In this document: piece after piece, positions 34,246-43,610 of the stretch
How the letters are laid out: every line of letters starts with the position of its first letter
Numbering within the stretch: position 1 is the first letter of the stretch
The notes under the pieces: model-generated
The model's database searches: none
Seen by the model: the letters and a program-made list of their open reading frames with translations, nothing else
Told to the model about the DNA's origin: nothing
Origin: Ornithodoros turicata
Taxonomy: Eukaryota; Arthropoda; Arachnida; Ixodida; Argasidae
Reading direction: 5' to 3'
Assembly: GCF_037126465.1 (NCBI RefSeq)
Contig: NW_026999301.1
Location: 1,054,001-1,118,000 of the forward strand
Length of the DNA: 64,000 bases
Position numbers and translations under genes: made by a program

Positions 34246-34619
34246 TCTACAGGACTTGACTCCCCTCTTCGTATATCAACCACATGGTATGTGTAACCTA
34301 GGAATGCTGGTATGTGGGTGGAGTGACTAGTTTGCTACAGTACCACAAATAGGAACACAAATGGCTGATAAATCTGCTACAGAATCTGGGCCAAGACGAT
34401 GAGCACTTGGAATCATCACAGTTTTCAATACCATGCAGAGGAAGAGAGTAGAGTATCCTCAAATTTTGTACTACTTTTTCTGAATTACTTGTAATTATGC
34501 AGCAGCTACATAGACAACAGTTAAAATGCTACTCAGAATTGCCAAAACTTCATGCTAGCACTCAATTCTTTTTACAAACTTTGGTTTGTGATGTGACGAA
34601 TGTTTCGGTGACTTCCATA
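34246..34619. other. Unassigned sequence
   Basis: No gene or repeat seen. Confidence 0.3.
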
Positions 34620-34790
34620 GGCCCGGTTTCACCAACTCTGGTTAACTGAATCAATATCAAGGGTTGCCAATCCTCGAACAGACATTTAACAGACAGTTCC
34701 TTTTTTCCATCGGTGATGTGGTGAAGCAGATAGTTTAATGACCGTTCATCTTAGTTCAGATGCTGAAAAGGTTGGTCAAAACTGGGTCAT
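34620..34790. mobile_element. Possible small MITE (GCCCGGTTTCACCAACT end)
   Basis: GGCCCGGTTTCACCAACTCT at the left is matched, with several differences, by the minus-strand sequence GACCCAGTTTTGACCAACCT at the right. Short and diverged, so tentative. Confidence 0.35.
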
Positions 34791-35173
34791 TATGTAGCCT
34801 TTGTGTTCTGGTGCTGTGCAATGGTTTTTCGAGGGATTCAAACTACAAAAAAAAAAGGTTAGTAATAAAAAAAATTCTTGGCATACCTACCTACCAACAT
34901 ATATGTCCTGGACAGCATGTAAGAAACTCAACAGAATATAAATGTCATCATGACATTGGTGGACAGACTGATACCGAAACAAATCGGAAGGGGAGGGCTG
35001 GGTTCCACGAATGGGCACTTGTTCACTACCTCCTCTTGAAAGAAAAGTAGGACCGAAAGTCGCGTGCTCTGTCAAAGACCACCATAATCCCCTCAAGACC
35101 GTGCCTTTTTGATGCAAACTCGTCCCCCCTAGCTTTGAGCGTAGCTCAACTGTACCAAACTGGTGGCACTGTT
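34791..35173. other. Unassigned sequence
   Basis: A-run at 34848-34876 interrupted by single bases. A 96-codon frame without motif. Confidence 0.3.
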
Positions 35174-35255
35174 GAACAGTATGATGTCATTTGTTTTTAT
35201 GATGAACAGTATGATGTCATTTATTTTTATGATGAACAGTATGATGTCATTTGTA
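35174..35255 (+). repeat. 30-bp tandem repeat, 2.7 copies
   Basis: Units begin GAACAGTATGATGTCATTTG at 35174, 35204 and 35234, nearly identical. The period is divisible by three, so plus-strand frames repeat as the peptide EQYDVICFYD. Each unit holds a GATGTCAT octamer. Confidence 0.9.
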
Positions 35256-36281
35256 CCGTTTCTAAGGCACTTTGTACAAGGGTTTTGTATGCCAGCAGTG
35301 TACTGTCTGCGAAAGGTAGTTTCAATGTCCACTTCAAGAAGACAATTTTTTTAAGATGCTTAGAGGATGCGTAACTAATGTGTGATTCCCACTAAATATC
35401 AGAAGAGAGGTGCACACTTAAATACCTGAAACCCTCAACTCAATTAATTGTAGGATCAAAATTACGTGGGAATATATTGAGGTTTGTCTCGTTCACAAAA
35501 GACATCATTGCACACTCTGCAAAGTGCATCGGTAGTTGCCATGGCCTACATTATTCATAGATACTGCAAACCACTCATTGAGCATAGTCAGTCCGCGGTA
35601 CGCAAAGTGAAAAGCGTCATTGCCCATTGTGAACATGGCCATGCAACAGTGCTTGCGGCTTCGCAATTCTCACTAGTTTCTTTCATCACTTTGTTATGAG
35701 ATGACTAATGCTTTGCCAATTCAACACTTGGAACTTTGGAACAACTTTGCAAAGCATATGTACTCGTATGCACTTCCTTTAATCGCTTCAGGAGTATTTC
35801 TTCCGTAACATATCTCAGCAAAGCAGTATGTCATGTAGGTAACACAATTTTGGCACAGTATTTGCTTGATATGTCCAACAAGCAGACATATCAAATCTTT
35901 GTGCCAAAATGGTGTGCCACGTGTCCGTGTGAAGACGAGTCGCTTAGATGGAATAGGTATAGCATCTTGATGTTGAATGCAAGAAGTTAATGTTTGACAG
36001 CATATATGTCATGGGTTAAATAGAGCAGTATATCATACAAATCAGAAGAATGCCAACACTTCAGTGCTTTACCTTTACCTGTTATTCCAATGTTTACTCT
36101 CCCTTCTATTGGAATTATGTATTTCAGAATCATTTTTGTATTACTGAATTTTAATTTGGCAATCCTTTCACATGTCTTGTGATAGACAGGTTAGCAATGC
36201 AAGCAGGGTTTATGTGCCTCTCACAACCTGCATCTTTATGCAAAAGTACTCCAAAAGCCGGGAGACAACATAACTAGACAA
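35256..36281. other. Unassigned sequence
   Basis: Apart from the hairpin at 35847-35910, no gene or repeat was recognised. Confidence 0.3.
35847..35910. repeat. Imperfect hairpin of about 27-bp arms
   Basis: ATTTTGGCACAGTATTTGCT plus TGATATGTC pairs with GACATATCAAATCTTTGTGC plus CAAAAT, leaving a CAACAAGCA loop and a few mismatches. Confidence 0.7.
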
Positions 36282-36550
36282 AAAAGTAGAGAACTCCAAC
36301 TTAACATAACAAAATAACAAGGTTTACTCAGACGTTTCATCCGTCATGCGACGGACATCATCAGTGCCAAACTGAATGAGCGATTGCACAACCGGTCATT
36401 ATTTAAGGAGATGGGAGTATTGTTCGGGGAAGGGCCACGGTTTTTCTTGAAAACCGAGGGGTCACTGCGTATGTTCCGAGACTCTAGAAGCTTCCTGTGT
36501 CCCCATCTTTGTTCTCTCTTGTTATGTTAAGTTGGAGTTCTCAACTTTTT
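36282..36550. mobile_element. Penelope-like pseudo-LTR remnant with hammerhead
   Basis: GAGAACTCCAACTTAACATA near 36287 and its complement TATGTTAAGTTGGAGTTCTC near 36523 are inverted copies about 240 bp apart. A hammerhead core on the minus strand lies at 36331-36364. The arrangement matches Penelope pseudo-LTRs. No RT or endonuclease coding sequence is left between them. Confidence 0.6.
36331..36364 (-). ncRNA. Hammerhead ribozyme motif, well preserved
   Basis: On the minus strand CTGATGA is followed by a helix TCCGTC / GACGGA (extended by a G-T pair) with loop GCAT, then GAAA and CGTC. All invariant core positions of helix II side are intact. Helices I and III are short, as is typical for retroelement hammerheads. 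Confidence 0.65.
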
Positions 36551-37258
36551 TGTCTGCATTTTTATGTCTGAGGGTGTTTTTGTGACAAGAGGGCAAGGGT
36601 GCCGGCAACATGGCACATGTTCACAAAAATGCAGAACCAGAGACAAACACACACACAAAAAAAGTATAGCATAACACAGTCCCAATCATTTTGTCGTGTC
36701 CTTTTTGATGTGTAGTCTGTTCTACAGTTTTTTTCGTTTTTTTTTTCTTTTTTTGTGTAGTTTCTGGATTTTAAGCCCAGGAGCAGTTGCTGTAGAGGAT
36801 GCTGAGAACATGTGAAGCATACATTTTCTCATTCTCACATTATGCTGTAAGCAGTGTGAAATACAACCCAAAAGGAATTTAATGAGAGACAACTTGTCAT
36901 CAAGATCAGTGTGGGAACATTGCAAAGGAAAAATAATTCTGAACCATAATGGATTCCTATCCTACTTAATGGTACAGTATCAGATGGAAGTAATCCAAAT
37001 AATATTAAAGAAGTAACCGTGCAAATTATCAGTCAAACAGTGAAGCTGGCTGCAGTACACTACAATGTGTGACATGTAACAATATCAGTGTTTCCAAAAC
37101 GGACACATAAACCTGAGGGAGGCCGCAATAGTCAAAGCGGGGGTTACACCAGTTGGCGAAAAGAAAAAGCAGATGAAGTGAACGCAATATGCGACAAAAC
37201 CAAGGAAACTATCACGCTACAACTGCAATATATTGAAGTTGTTTTTAAAAAATAGAAG
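36551..37258. other. Unassigned sequence
   Basis: T-rich run at 36726-36755. No gene recognised. Confidence 0.3.
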
Positions 37259-37570
37259 TTAGTTCAGCGCACAGATATCAGCTGTCGAACACACAGCCAT
37301 CCCGAAAACTATGCCCATCTTCGTTGATGCACCCACGAATCCACAGGAAGACCGCCGAGGCTTTCCCACTCGGATAAGTATCTGTACCTTGAACTGTGAA
37401 CAGTTTGGTGTACACTCCAGAAAACGAGAACAGCTGATTGCCGATTTCATGGGCGCGGCCATGTGAGCCGACAAGGACAGTTCAACAGAGGAGCAATTTG
37501 AACGCGAATGTGGCGCTAGTGGTAGGCGCAACAATTTGCACTTCAAACGACGTAAAGTGGCCAAAAATTA
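37259..37570 (+). repeat. Left arm of an inverted duplication, with degraded coding sequence
   Basis: On the plus strand it reads SRKREQLIADFMGAAM, one stop, then ADKDSSTEEQFERECG, ending in a basic tail KRRKVAKN and stop. The reverse copy at 39695-39950 reads TKREQLIAAFMGAAM and EKDSSTEDQF on the minus strand. Conserved peptide with silent differences suggests that this was once coding, probably a transposon ORF end. Family not recognised. Confidence 0.55.
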
Positions 37571-37984
37571 AGCAGCGAGGATGCGTGCTTGCTCATTTGT
37601 GATTATTTGGGCCTGTAATCCACATCACGATTCAGAAAAGCTGCTCAAAATGCCGATGACTGGCACAAGAAAAACGAGTTTGCAATGTTGTTTGGCCCGT
37701 TGCGGTTCAAGCGAATATATCTTTTTTGTGCTTCCTTCCTCTTTTTTTCTTTCTTGTTTTTCTTTTATTGTTTTTTACTCTTGTCGGTTCGTTCCGGAGC
37801 ACTAGCTTGGAAAGCTACTCCTGTTTAGTTTCGGTATAAATCAGAATGTGGGGGCAGGGGGAACAGTCGACCGTTCCTTGAGTTTTCACGGTGCTGGCTC
37901 TGCCCCCCCCCCATGAATTTTCCTCCGAGGACCTCTTTGAAAATGCCGTACTTCTCAATCTCTAACTCCACGTCCAGCAGTGCT
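37571..37984. other. Unassigned sequence
   Basis: A T-rich run at 37735-37775 and a C-run at 37903-37911. No gene. Confidence 0.3.
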
Positions 37985-38644
37985 CTAGGTTAGGTTAGGT
38001 TAGGTTGGGTTGGGTTGGGTTGGGTTAGGTTAGGTTAGGTTAGGTTGGGTTGGGTTGGGTTGGGTTGGGTTGGGTTAGGTTAGGTTAGGTTAGGTTAAGT
38101 TAGGTTGGGTTGGGTTGGGTTAGGTTAGGTTGGGTTGGGTTGGGTTGGGTTGGGTTGGGTTGGGTTGGGTTAGGTTGGGTTGGGTTGGGTTAGGTTAGGT
38201 TAGGTTAGGTTGGGTTGGGTTAGGTTAGGTTAGGTTGGGTTGGGTTGGGTTGGGTTGGGTTGGGTTGGGTTGGGTTAGGTTAGGTTAGGTTAGGTTGGGT
38301 TGGGTTAGGTTAGGTTAGGTTAGGTTGGGTTAGGTTAGGTTAGGTTAGGTTGGGTTGGGTTGGGTTAGGTTGGGTTAGGTTAGGTTAGGTTTGGTTGGGT
38401 TAGGTTAGGTTGGGTTGGGTTAGGTTGGGTTAGGTTAGGGTAGTGTAGGTTGGGTTAGGTTGGGTTAGGTTGGGTTAGGTTAGGTTAGGTTGGGTTAGGT
38501 TGGGTTAGGTTAGGTTGGGTTGGGTTGGGTTGGGTTGGGTTGGGCTGGGTTGGGTTGGGTAGGGCAGGTTAGGGTAGGGTAGGGTAGGGTAGGGTAGGGT
38601 AGGTTAGGTTAGGGTAGGGTAGGGTAGGGAAGGGTAGGTTAGGT
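37985..38644 (+). repeat. TTAGG/TTGGG telomere-like pentamer array
   Basis: About 130 pentamers alternate in runs between TTAGG and TTGGG with scarcely any indel for the first 580 bp. The last 80 bp shift to TAGGG units. TTAGG is the ancestral arthropod telomere unit. The neat register with A/G changes at one position suggests mutation or copying within an amplified array. G-runs could form quadruplexes. The array is internal, flanked by ordinary repeats, so it is interstitial. Confidence 0.95.
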
Positions 38645-39694
38645 GCCGACTATCTCGATAATGGAAAATCTGAAACGGTGCACTAAAAACAAATATCACC
38701 TCTGTAGATAATAATTTGAAGCATATAGATGAAGGATTCATCTCATATCTAAACCGATTGCCAGCAATTCTGCTCTTTCTGTTTCTCGAAGAAAGAAAAA
38801 CAGCTTCACACACACACAAAAAAAAAACATCTGAGTGAATTATGCAAATTAGAATGCCAAAATACCTTGCAGATAAGGTTTTCCTCCACTCGAGTACGCG
38901 TACGTGCGAAACAAATGTACACATAGTCCTAGTTACATACATAAAAAATCTCCATTAAAAATGGCTACGACCACGAAGTATGCGTTTGTGGCACCCCGTT
39001 TATTTTGTGTGTGTGTGTTTCAGCTTGGTGGGGGACAAACTTTTATAAAAAAGTCACGAGAGCTCGTCATTTTCACAGTTGAGTTCTACGGGCGCGTAGC
39101 TTTTCCAAGAGAGACTATAATGACTAATAACGATGACTAATCAATTAAATTCATTAATTAACTCTGATAAGGACGTCTTGAACAAAATCCAGATACCGAT
39201 ATGAGAGACTGTCCCAGTTAAAATCTACGTTTACAAATTTTGAAACGCGTACGTGTATTAAAATATCAATCCTTGAATTTTGACATGCAAATGGGCCAAA
39301 GCCGAAACCGTGGCAACCACGTTTGGGGTGGTGGTCTTCACGGTACGGGATACTTTTGTATGTCAATTGCGCTCGCAACTATATTGTCTTGGCTCAGAAA
39401 CCGTATGTTTCTGGAACGTAGAGAGGGAAAAAAGGAATCACACAACACGAATATACTTCAAGTACTCTTCTCCTTAGGGAAGCGAGGAAGCGAAAGATTT
39501 ATTGACTCTATTGACTCTTGCACCGTCAGCGCGCTGAGCGGTTGAGCTGGAATTGGAATTAGAATTGGAAATGAATCAAAAAGAATGATAAATATTACTA
39601 GAAAGAAAAAGAATGAAAAAAGCGTTATCTGAACTGATCGAGCTCGGTTCACTCTGGAAATTGTGGCACCGACGACTGGCGCCACGTTCGAACT
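38645..39694. other. Unassigned sequence
   Basis: CA-microsatellite plus A-run at 38806-38828. Frames of up to 112 codons are not recognised. Confidence 0.3.
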
Positions 39695-39950
39695 TACCTA
39701 AAATTGATCCTCCGTTGAACTGTCCTTCTCGGCTCGCATGGCCGCTCGCATGGCCGCGCCCATGAAAGCAGCAATCAGCTGTTCTCGTTTTGTGGAGTGT
39801 GCACTAAACTGTTTGTAGTTCAAGCTACAGGTACTTAATACGAGTGGGAGAGCTTCGGCGGTCTTCCTGTGGATTCGTGGGTGCATCAACAGAGATGGGC
39901 ATAGCCTTCGGGATGTCTGTGTGTGTGACAGCCGGTGTCTTTCTCCGTCT
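39695..39950 (-). repeat. Right arm of the inverted duplication
   Basis: This is the inverted copy of 37278-37510 at roughly three-quarters identity by eye. It contains a 13-bp direct duplication of GCTCGCATGGCC that adds residues relative to the left arm. It keeps the same minus-strand frame (89 codons, 39698-39967). See the left arm for peptides. Confidence 0.55.
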
Positions 39951-41053
39951 GTTACGTCGCTAGACAACTGAGATCACCGTCTGTGCGCGCTCAGGAAGCT
40001 TGAAATCTGCCCTGATACATATACAGTAATATACACCTTCACTATACGTTGATACATATACGGTCAATAAATTGGGACTTGCTCCACGGCAATCTTTCCC
40101 GGAGTTCACAAGAGACACTGTTTGTGGATTTATGCCTTACATTTAATCTATCGCATGTCGTTCCACATCCTACCCGAATAACTCATGCCACGCAGTCAAC
40201 CCTTGACTTGGTTTTAACCTCCCATCCTGAGCACATCACTTCTTTGCATGTCACTGATGGTCTCAGTGACCATTTTCTAAGATATCTCTTCAAGTAGTCC
40301 AAATGTTAATAAATTCAACGATAAAACCATATACGACTATGCTCGAGCTAACTTCCAATCCATCAACGAGGGTCTTGAAGCTCTGTATGAAAATTCATTT
40401 CATGGCACCTTGCCTCACTCCATTGAGGATAACTGGTCCCTCTTTCGTGACAACATAAACTACCTTACCGAGTACAATGTTCCAAAGATAAGAGTGAAAT
40501 CTTATGATCACAATCCTTGGTTCACGAAAAGTCTTAAAATCTTGCTAACCAAGAAAAAGCGCTTATTCAGGGAGGCAAAGCGTCTTGGCGACGACGTATC
40601 ACGGGCTAAATTTCACTGTGAAAATACACGAGCTCGATCAAGGAAGTGAAACATAAGTTCTTTACCATCGACCTCCCGTCTCTCTTGACGAATAAACCAA
40701 AACAATTTTGGAAAATCTTATCTCCACCAAAATCCCACCGTATCAGTCTAACTGACACCCGCCGACAGCGACTGCGCCAACGCTTTCGCTTCCTTGTTTT
40801 CATCCGTTTTCAACACCAATAATGGTACACCCAAACTCCATTATCAGTAATCGCCTTGTCACCTATGGTCCCCATTCATATCAGCACTCATGGCATTTGT
40901 AAAATCATTGAGTCACTTAAGCTGTTGTCAAGTGCTGGTCTGGACTCTATTAACCCGAAGGTTCTATACAACACGAGATCTATTTCCAGCAAGATTCTAT
41001 GATGCATATTTAGTCAGTCACTCCAAGATTCTGCTTTACCGCAGGACTGGAAG

Positions 41054-41647
41054 ATGGCGAAGATTGTCCCTATTCACAAATCAGGCAGCTGCCACATCGT
41101 TAATAACTACCGCCCCATTTCACTCACTTCTATAGTATGTATATTCTCGAACACATACTCCAACGTAGTTAAGTACCTTGAAGAAAAATGCTTCTTCTAT
41201 CCCTTGCAGCACGGGTTTCGAAACCTTTTTTCATGTGAAACTCAAGTAGTCAGTTTTGTTCATGACATCTTTCTCCACGCGGACAATAATCATCAGACTG
41301 ACGCCGCTTTCTTAGACTTTCGCAAGGCCTTCGATATGGTGCCGCACTCTAAGCTTGTATACAAACTCTATCTGCTTAACCTCGACCCGTATGTCGTCCA
41401 TTGGATAGCTCAATTTCTGACTAATCGTACGTTATTTGTTACTTGCAACAACCACCTATCCCCAGATGTACCTGTGCTTTCTGGTGTCCCTCAGAGTTCA
41501 GTCCTCGGCCCTCTCCTTTTCCTTATCTATATAAAGGACCTTCCTTCAGGCATATCTTCCACGATTCGTCTCTTTGCTGACGACTGTGTAGTGTACAGGC
41601 AAATCCTCTCTCCTTCTGACCAACTAACCTTACAAAGCGACCTTTAA
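41054..41647 (+). pseudogene. LINE reverse transcriptase core ORF
   Basis: This 197-codon open segment holds RT blocks 1 to 5. Motifs are RPISLTS (block 2), AFLDFRKAFD (block 3 with first catalytic Asp), SGVPQSSVLGPLLF (block 4) and FADD (catalytic pair in place of YADD). It ends at a TAA inside the thumb (DLLQSDL then stop), after which the frame continues from about 41671. Upstream frames at 40410-40649 and 40049-40297 carry the linker and endonuclease remains. The enzyme cannot be made from this copy. Confidence 0.88.
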
Positions 41648-41935
41648 CTAATCCGGCGTTGGTGCAATGAGTGGCAAATGCCTCTGAACATTGCAAAGTT
41701 CCTCCCTTCCCCTACATTCTAAGTGATATCACATTAACCCGAGCATATTCTTACAAATATCTTGGAATCCACCTTTCCTCCAACCTAACTTGGAACGAGC
41801 ACATCAACCACATAATAACTAACGCTTCTCGCTCCCTAGGCTTTGTTAGACGCACCCTCAGGTTGGCGGGCTCCATCTTAAGCTCCTAACCTTCACGGCT
41901 CTTGTACGAAGCAAGCTGGAATATGCATCACCTAT

Positions 41936-42517
41936 TTGGGACCCTCCCCAAAAGTATCTCTGCGACGCCCTAGAAGCCATCCAGAATCGGGCTGCCCGTT
42001 TCATTTCCAACGACTACAAATTCGAACCCTTGTAACCGCGTTAAAATCAAATCTTAATCTCGACTCACTCGAACATCGCCGCTGTCTTGCCAAGTTAGCC
42101 CTCTTCCATAGGTTCTTTTTCATCTTGCCACCGCACCAATCGCCCATCACCCGCCCGAGTGTCATTTTTCCTCGCATCCACCACACTAATAAGGTCACAT
42201 GCTTTCATTGTAATACCAATGCATTATCCAGATCATTCTTTTGTTCAACTGCCATCGAATGGAACAACCTCCCATCACCTCTCACAACTATTATCGAGCA
42301 TACAGTATTTTGTAACACCCTCTCCCGTTCGCTCCACCCACAAGACCACCACATTTGTATGTCAGTTACTATGAATTTTTTCTCCTCCCCCTTATCATAT
42401 TTGTTAATTAGTATCTGTACTTATGTGAACGAACTCCCTGTTTCACGCTTTAATACTTGTTTTCATATGAGTTTGTACTGTCGTCGTTTCTTTATTTTCC
42501 TGTTTGCTTACTGCTAA
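41936..42517 (+). pseudogene. LINE C-terminal ORF remnant
   Basis: This frame carries the post-RT region: IQIRTLVTALKSNLNLDSLE, HRRCLAKLALFHRFF and the SFFCSTAIEWNNLPSPLTT box that is common near the C-terminus of CR1/Jockey-type ORF2 proteins. It is displaced from the RT frame by at least one frameshift. The tail 3' UTR follows to the AATA repeat. Confidence 0.75.
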
Positions 42518-42885
42518 TTGTGTTGTTCTTTTTTGCTTGCTTGTTTGTTTCTATCAAGTTGCTGTAAATGTATCTTACGCTCCAGTTCCCACCCCACATG
42601 TAATATCCTCCGGACCCTTGGGGTTCTCGAAATAAATAAATAAATATGAATGTTATACTAGTGCGTGCAAGTAGCGTCTGATGTAGGTCCAGCGTCTCGT
42701 CATGATACAGTGAGGAATACTGCGACACACTTGATTGAAAGCATTGCTGCGAGTTAGCTTGTTTCCCGACTGATTGTGCGTTGAATTGAACGTATCTGAA
42801 TATAGCCCAATGGCCGGGAGTACACATCTTTACTAGTTTGAACCGCACCGGCTTTCAACAAACATAACAAAATACAGTTAACGTT

Positions 42886-42913
42886 TCGGGTCCGATTCGG
42901 GTCCCATCATCAG
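42886..42913 (-). ncRNA. Hammerhead ribozyme motif, left Penelope copy
   Basis: On the minus strand CTGATGA, a helix II formed by GGGACCC/GGACCC (one A-A mismatch, GAAT loop), then GAAA and CGTTAACTGT with a possible short helix III (AC/GT). Core boxes are complete. Confidence 0.6.
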
Positions 42914-43269
42914 AATGACGCTGTCCTGGTCCTCACCGGGTATTTACGTAGAAGAGGAGCGTAGCATTCTGGGACGAGGGGGCATGGTTGTCGATTGATA
43001 GCTTCTTTTGTTTTCTTTATGTGCCATGACTCCAGCTGTCTCCTCACCCCCCATTTGTTCTTTTTCGCCAGAATGCATGGGTTGTCAAGGTCTAACACGT
43101 GTCCTGTTTTGCGCGCGTGTTCACACAGTTCTGTTGGGTTTGTTGCTGATTTCTCGATATCTTTCTTGTGTTCCTTCATTCTTGTTCGTGTCTTCCTTCC
43201 TGTTTCTCCTATGTACACGGCAGGGCAATCTTGACAAGATACCTTACACGAACAAGAATGAAGGAACAC
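42910..43269 (-). CDS. Penelope GIY-YIG endonuclease C-terminal ORF (left copy)
   Basis: The minus-strand frame contains the Cys pair SCKVSCQDC, the nuclease signature AVYIGETGRKTRTRMKEH, then CEHARKTGHVLDLDN and a C-terminal WHIKKTKEAINRQP segment. These are the conserved blocks of the Penelope endonuclease domain, with the Y-I-G, Arg and His of the active site present. The frame runs open to about codon 119. The RT domain that should precede it is absent, so the product would not be a whole element protein. Confidence 0.85.
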   Translation of the reverse strand: MFLHSCSCKVSCQDCPAVYIGETGRKTRTRMKEHKKDIEKSATNPTELCEHARKTGHVLDLDNPCILAKKNKWGVRRQLESWHIKKTKEAINRQPCPLVPECYAPLLRKYPVRTRTASF

Positions 43270-43524
43270 AAGAAAGATATCGAGAAATCAGCAACAAACC
43301 CAACAGACCTGTGTGAACACGCGCGCAAAACAGGACACGTGTTAGACCTTGACAACCCATACATTCTGGCGAAAAAGAACAAATGGGCGGTGAGGAGACA
43401 GCTGGAGTCATGGCACATAAAGAAAACAAAAGAAGCTATCAATCGACAACCAGGCCCCCTCCCAGAATGCTACGCTCCTCTTCTACGTAAATACCCGGTG
43501 ACGACCAGGACAGCGTCATTCTGA
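43245..43524 (+). pseudogene. Penelope GIY-YIG endonuclease end (right copy, truncated)
   Basis: The plus-strand frame enters in the middle of the domain (RTRMKEHKKDIEK) and continues CEHARKTGHVLDLDN to RKYPVTTRTASF, matching the left copy. The YIG motif itself is lost at the junction near 43240. The upstream part of the 118-codon frame is the left copy read antisense and is not real protein. Confidence 0.8.
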
Positions 43525-43561
43525 TGATGGGACCCGAATGGGACCCGAAACGTTAACTGTA
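43521..43561 (+). ncRNA. Hammerhead ribozyme motif, right Penelope copy
   Basis: CTGATGA at 43521-43527, helix II GGGACCC / GGGACCC with A-A mismatch and GAAT loop, GAAA at 43547-43550, then CGTTAACTGTA. Same layout as the left copy, opposite strand. The core is intact. Confidence 0.6.
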
Positions 43562-43610
43562 TTTTGTTATGTTTGTTGAAAGCCGGTGCGGTTCAAACTA
43601 GTAAAGATGT

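Larger units (their letters stand above)
40045..42648 (+). mobile_element. CR1/L2-type LINE, 5'-truncated and broken
   Basis: Order on the plus strand: end of an APE endonuclease (HPTRITHATQSTLDLVLTS, GLSDH), a linker, then reverse transcriptase (KIVPIHKSG, NYRPISLTSI, AFLDFRKAFDMV, SGVPQSSVLGPLLFLIY, RLFADDCVVY), and thumb/C-terminal segments (YKYLGIHLSSNLTWNEHI, WNNLPS). The 3' end is GGGTTCTCG followed by (AATA)n at 42630-42646. Several frameshifts and stops separate the segments. The 5' ORF and endonuclease start are missing. Confidence 0.9.
42823..43610. mobile_element. Head-to-head pair of Penelope-like element 3' ends
   Basis: The 42823-43240 segment and the 43245-43610 segment are near-identical reverse complements, starting ACATCTTTACTAGTTTGAAC outward on both sides. 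Each carries the end of a GIY-YIG endonuclease ORF, a 3' UTR and a hammerhead core. The left copy extends slightly further into the endonuclease than the right. Inverted, partly truncated partners are the established insertion layout of Penelope elements. Confidence 0.85.

Noticed and set aside
37985..38644. Pentamer array as a true chromosome end
   Set aside because: Ordinary transposon sequence continues on both sides, so it is interstitial.
38604..38942. 112-codon minus ORF overlapping the pentamer array end
   Set aside because: Its C-terminus is repeat-encoded and the rest shows no motif.
43008..43316. Frames rich in LSRSNTCPVL on the strand opposite the Penelope endonuclease
   Set aside because: They are antisense shadows of the real endonuclease frames.
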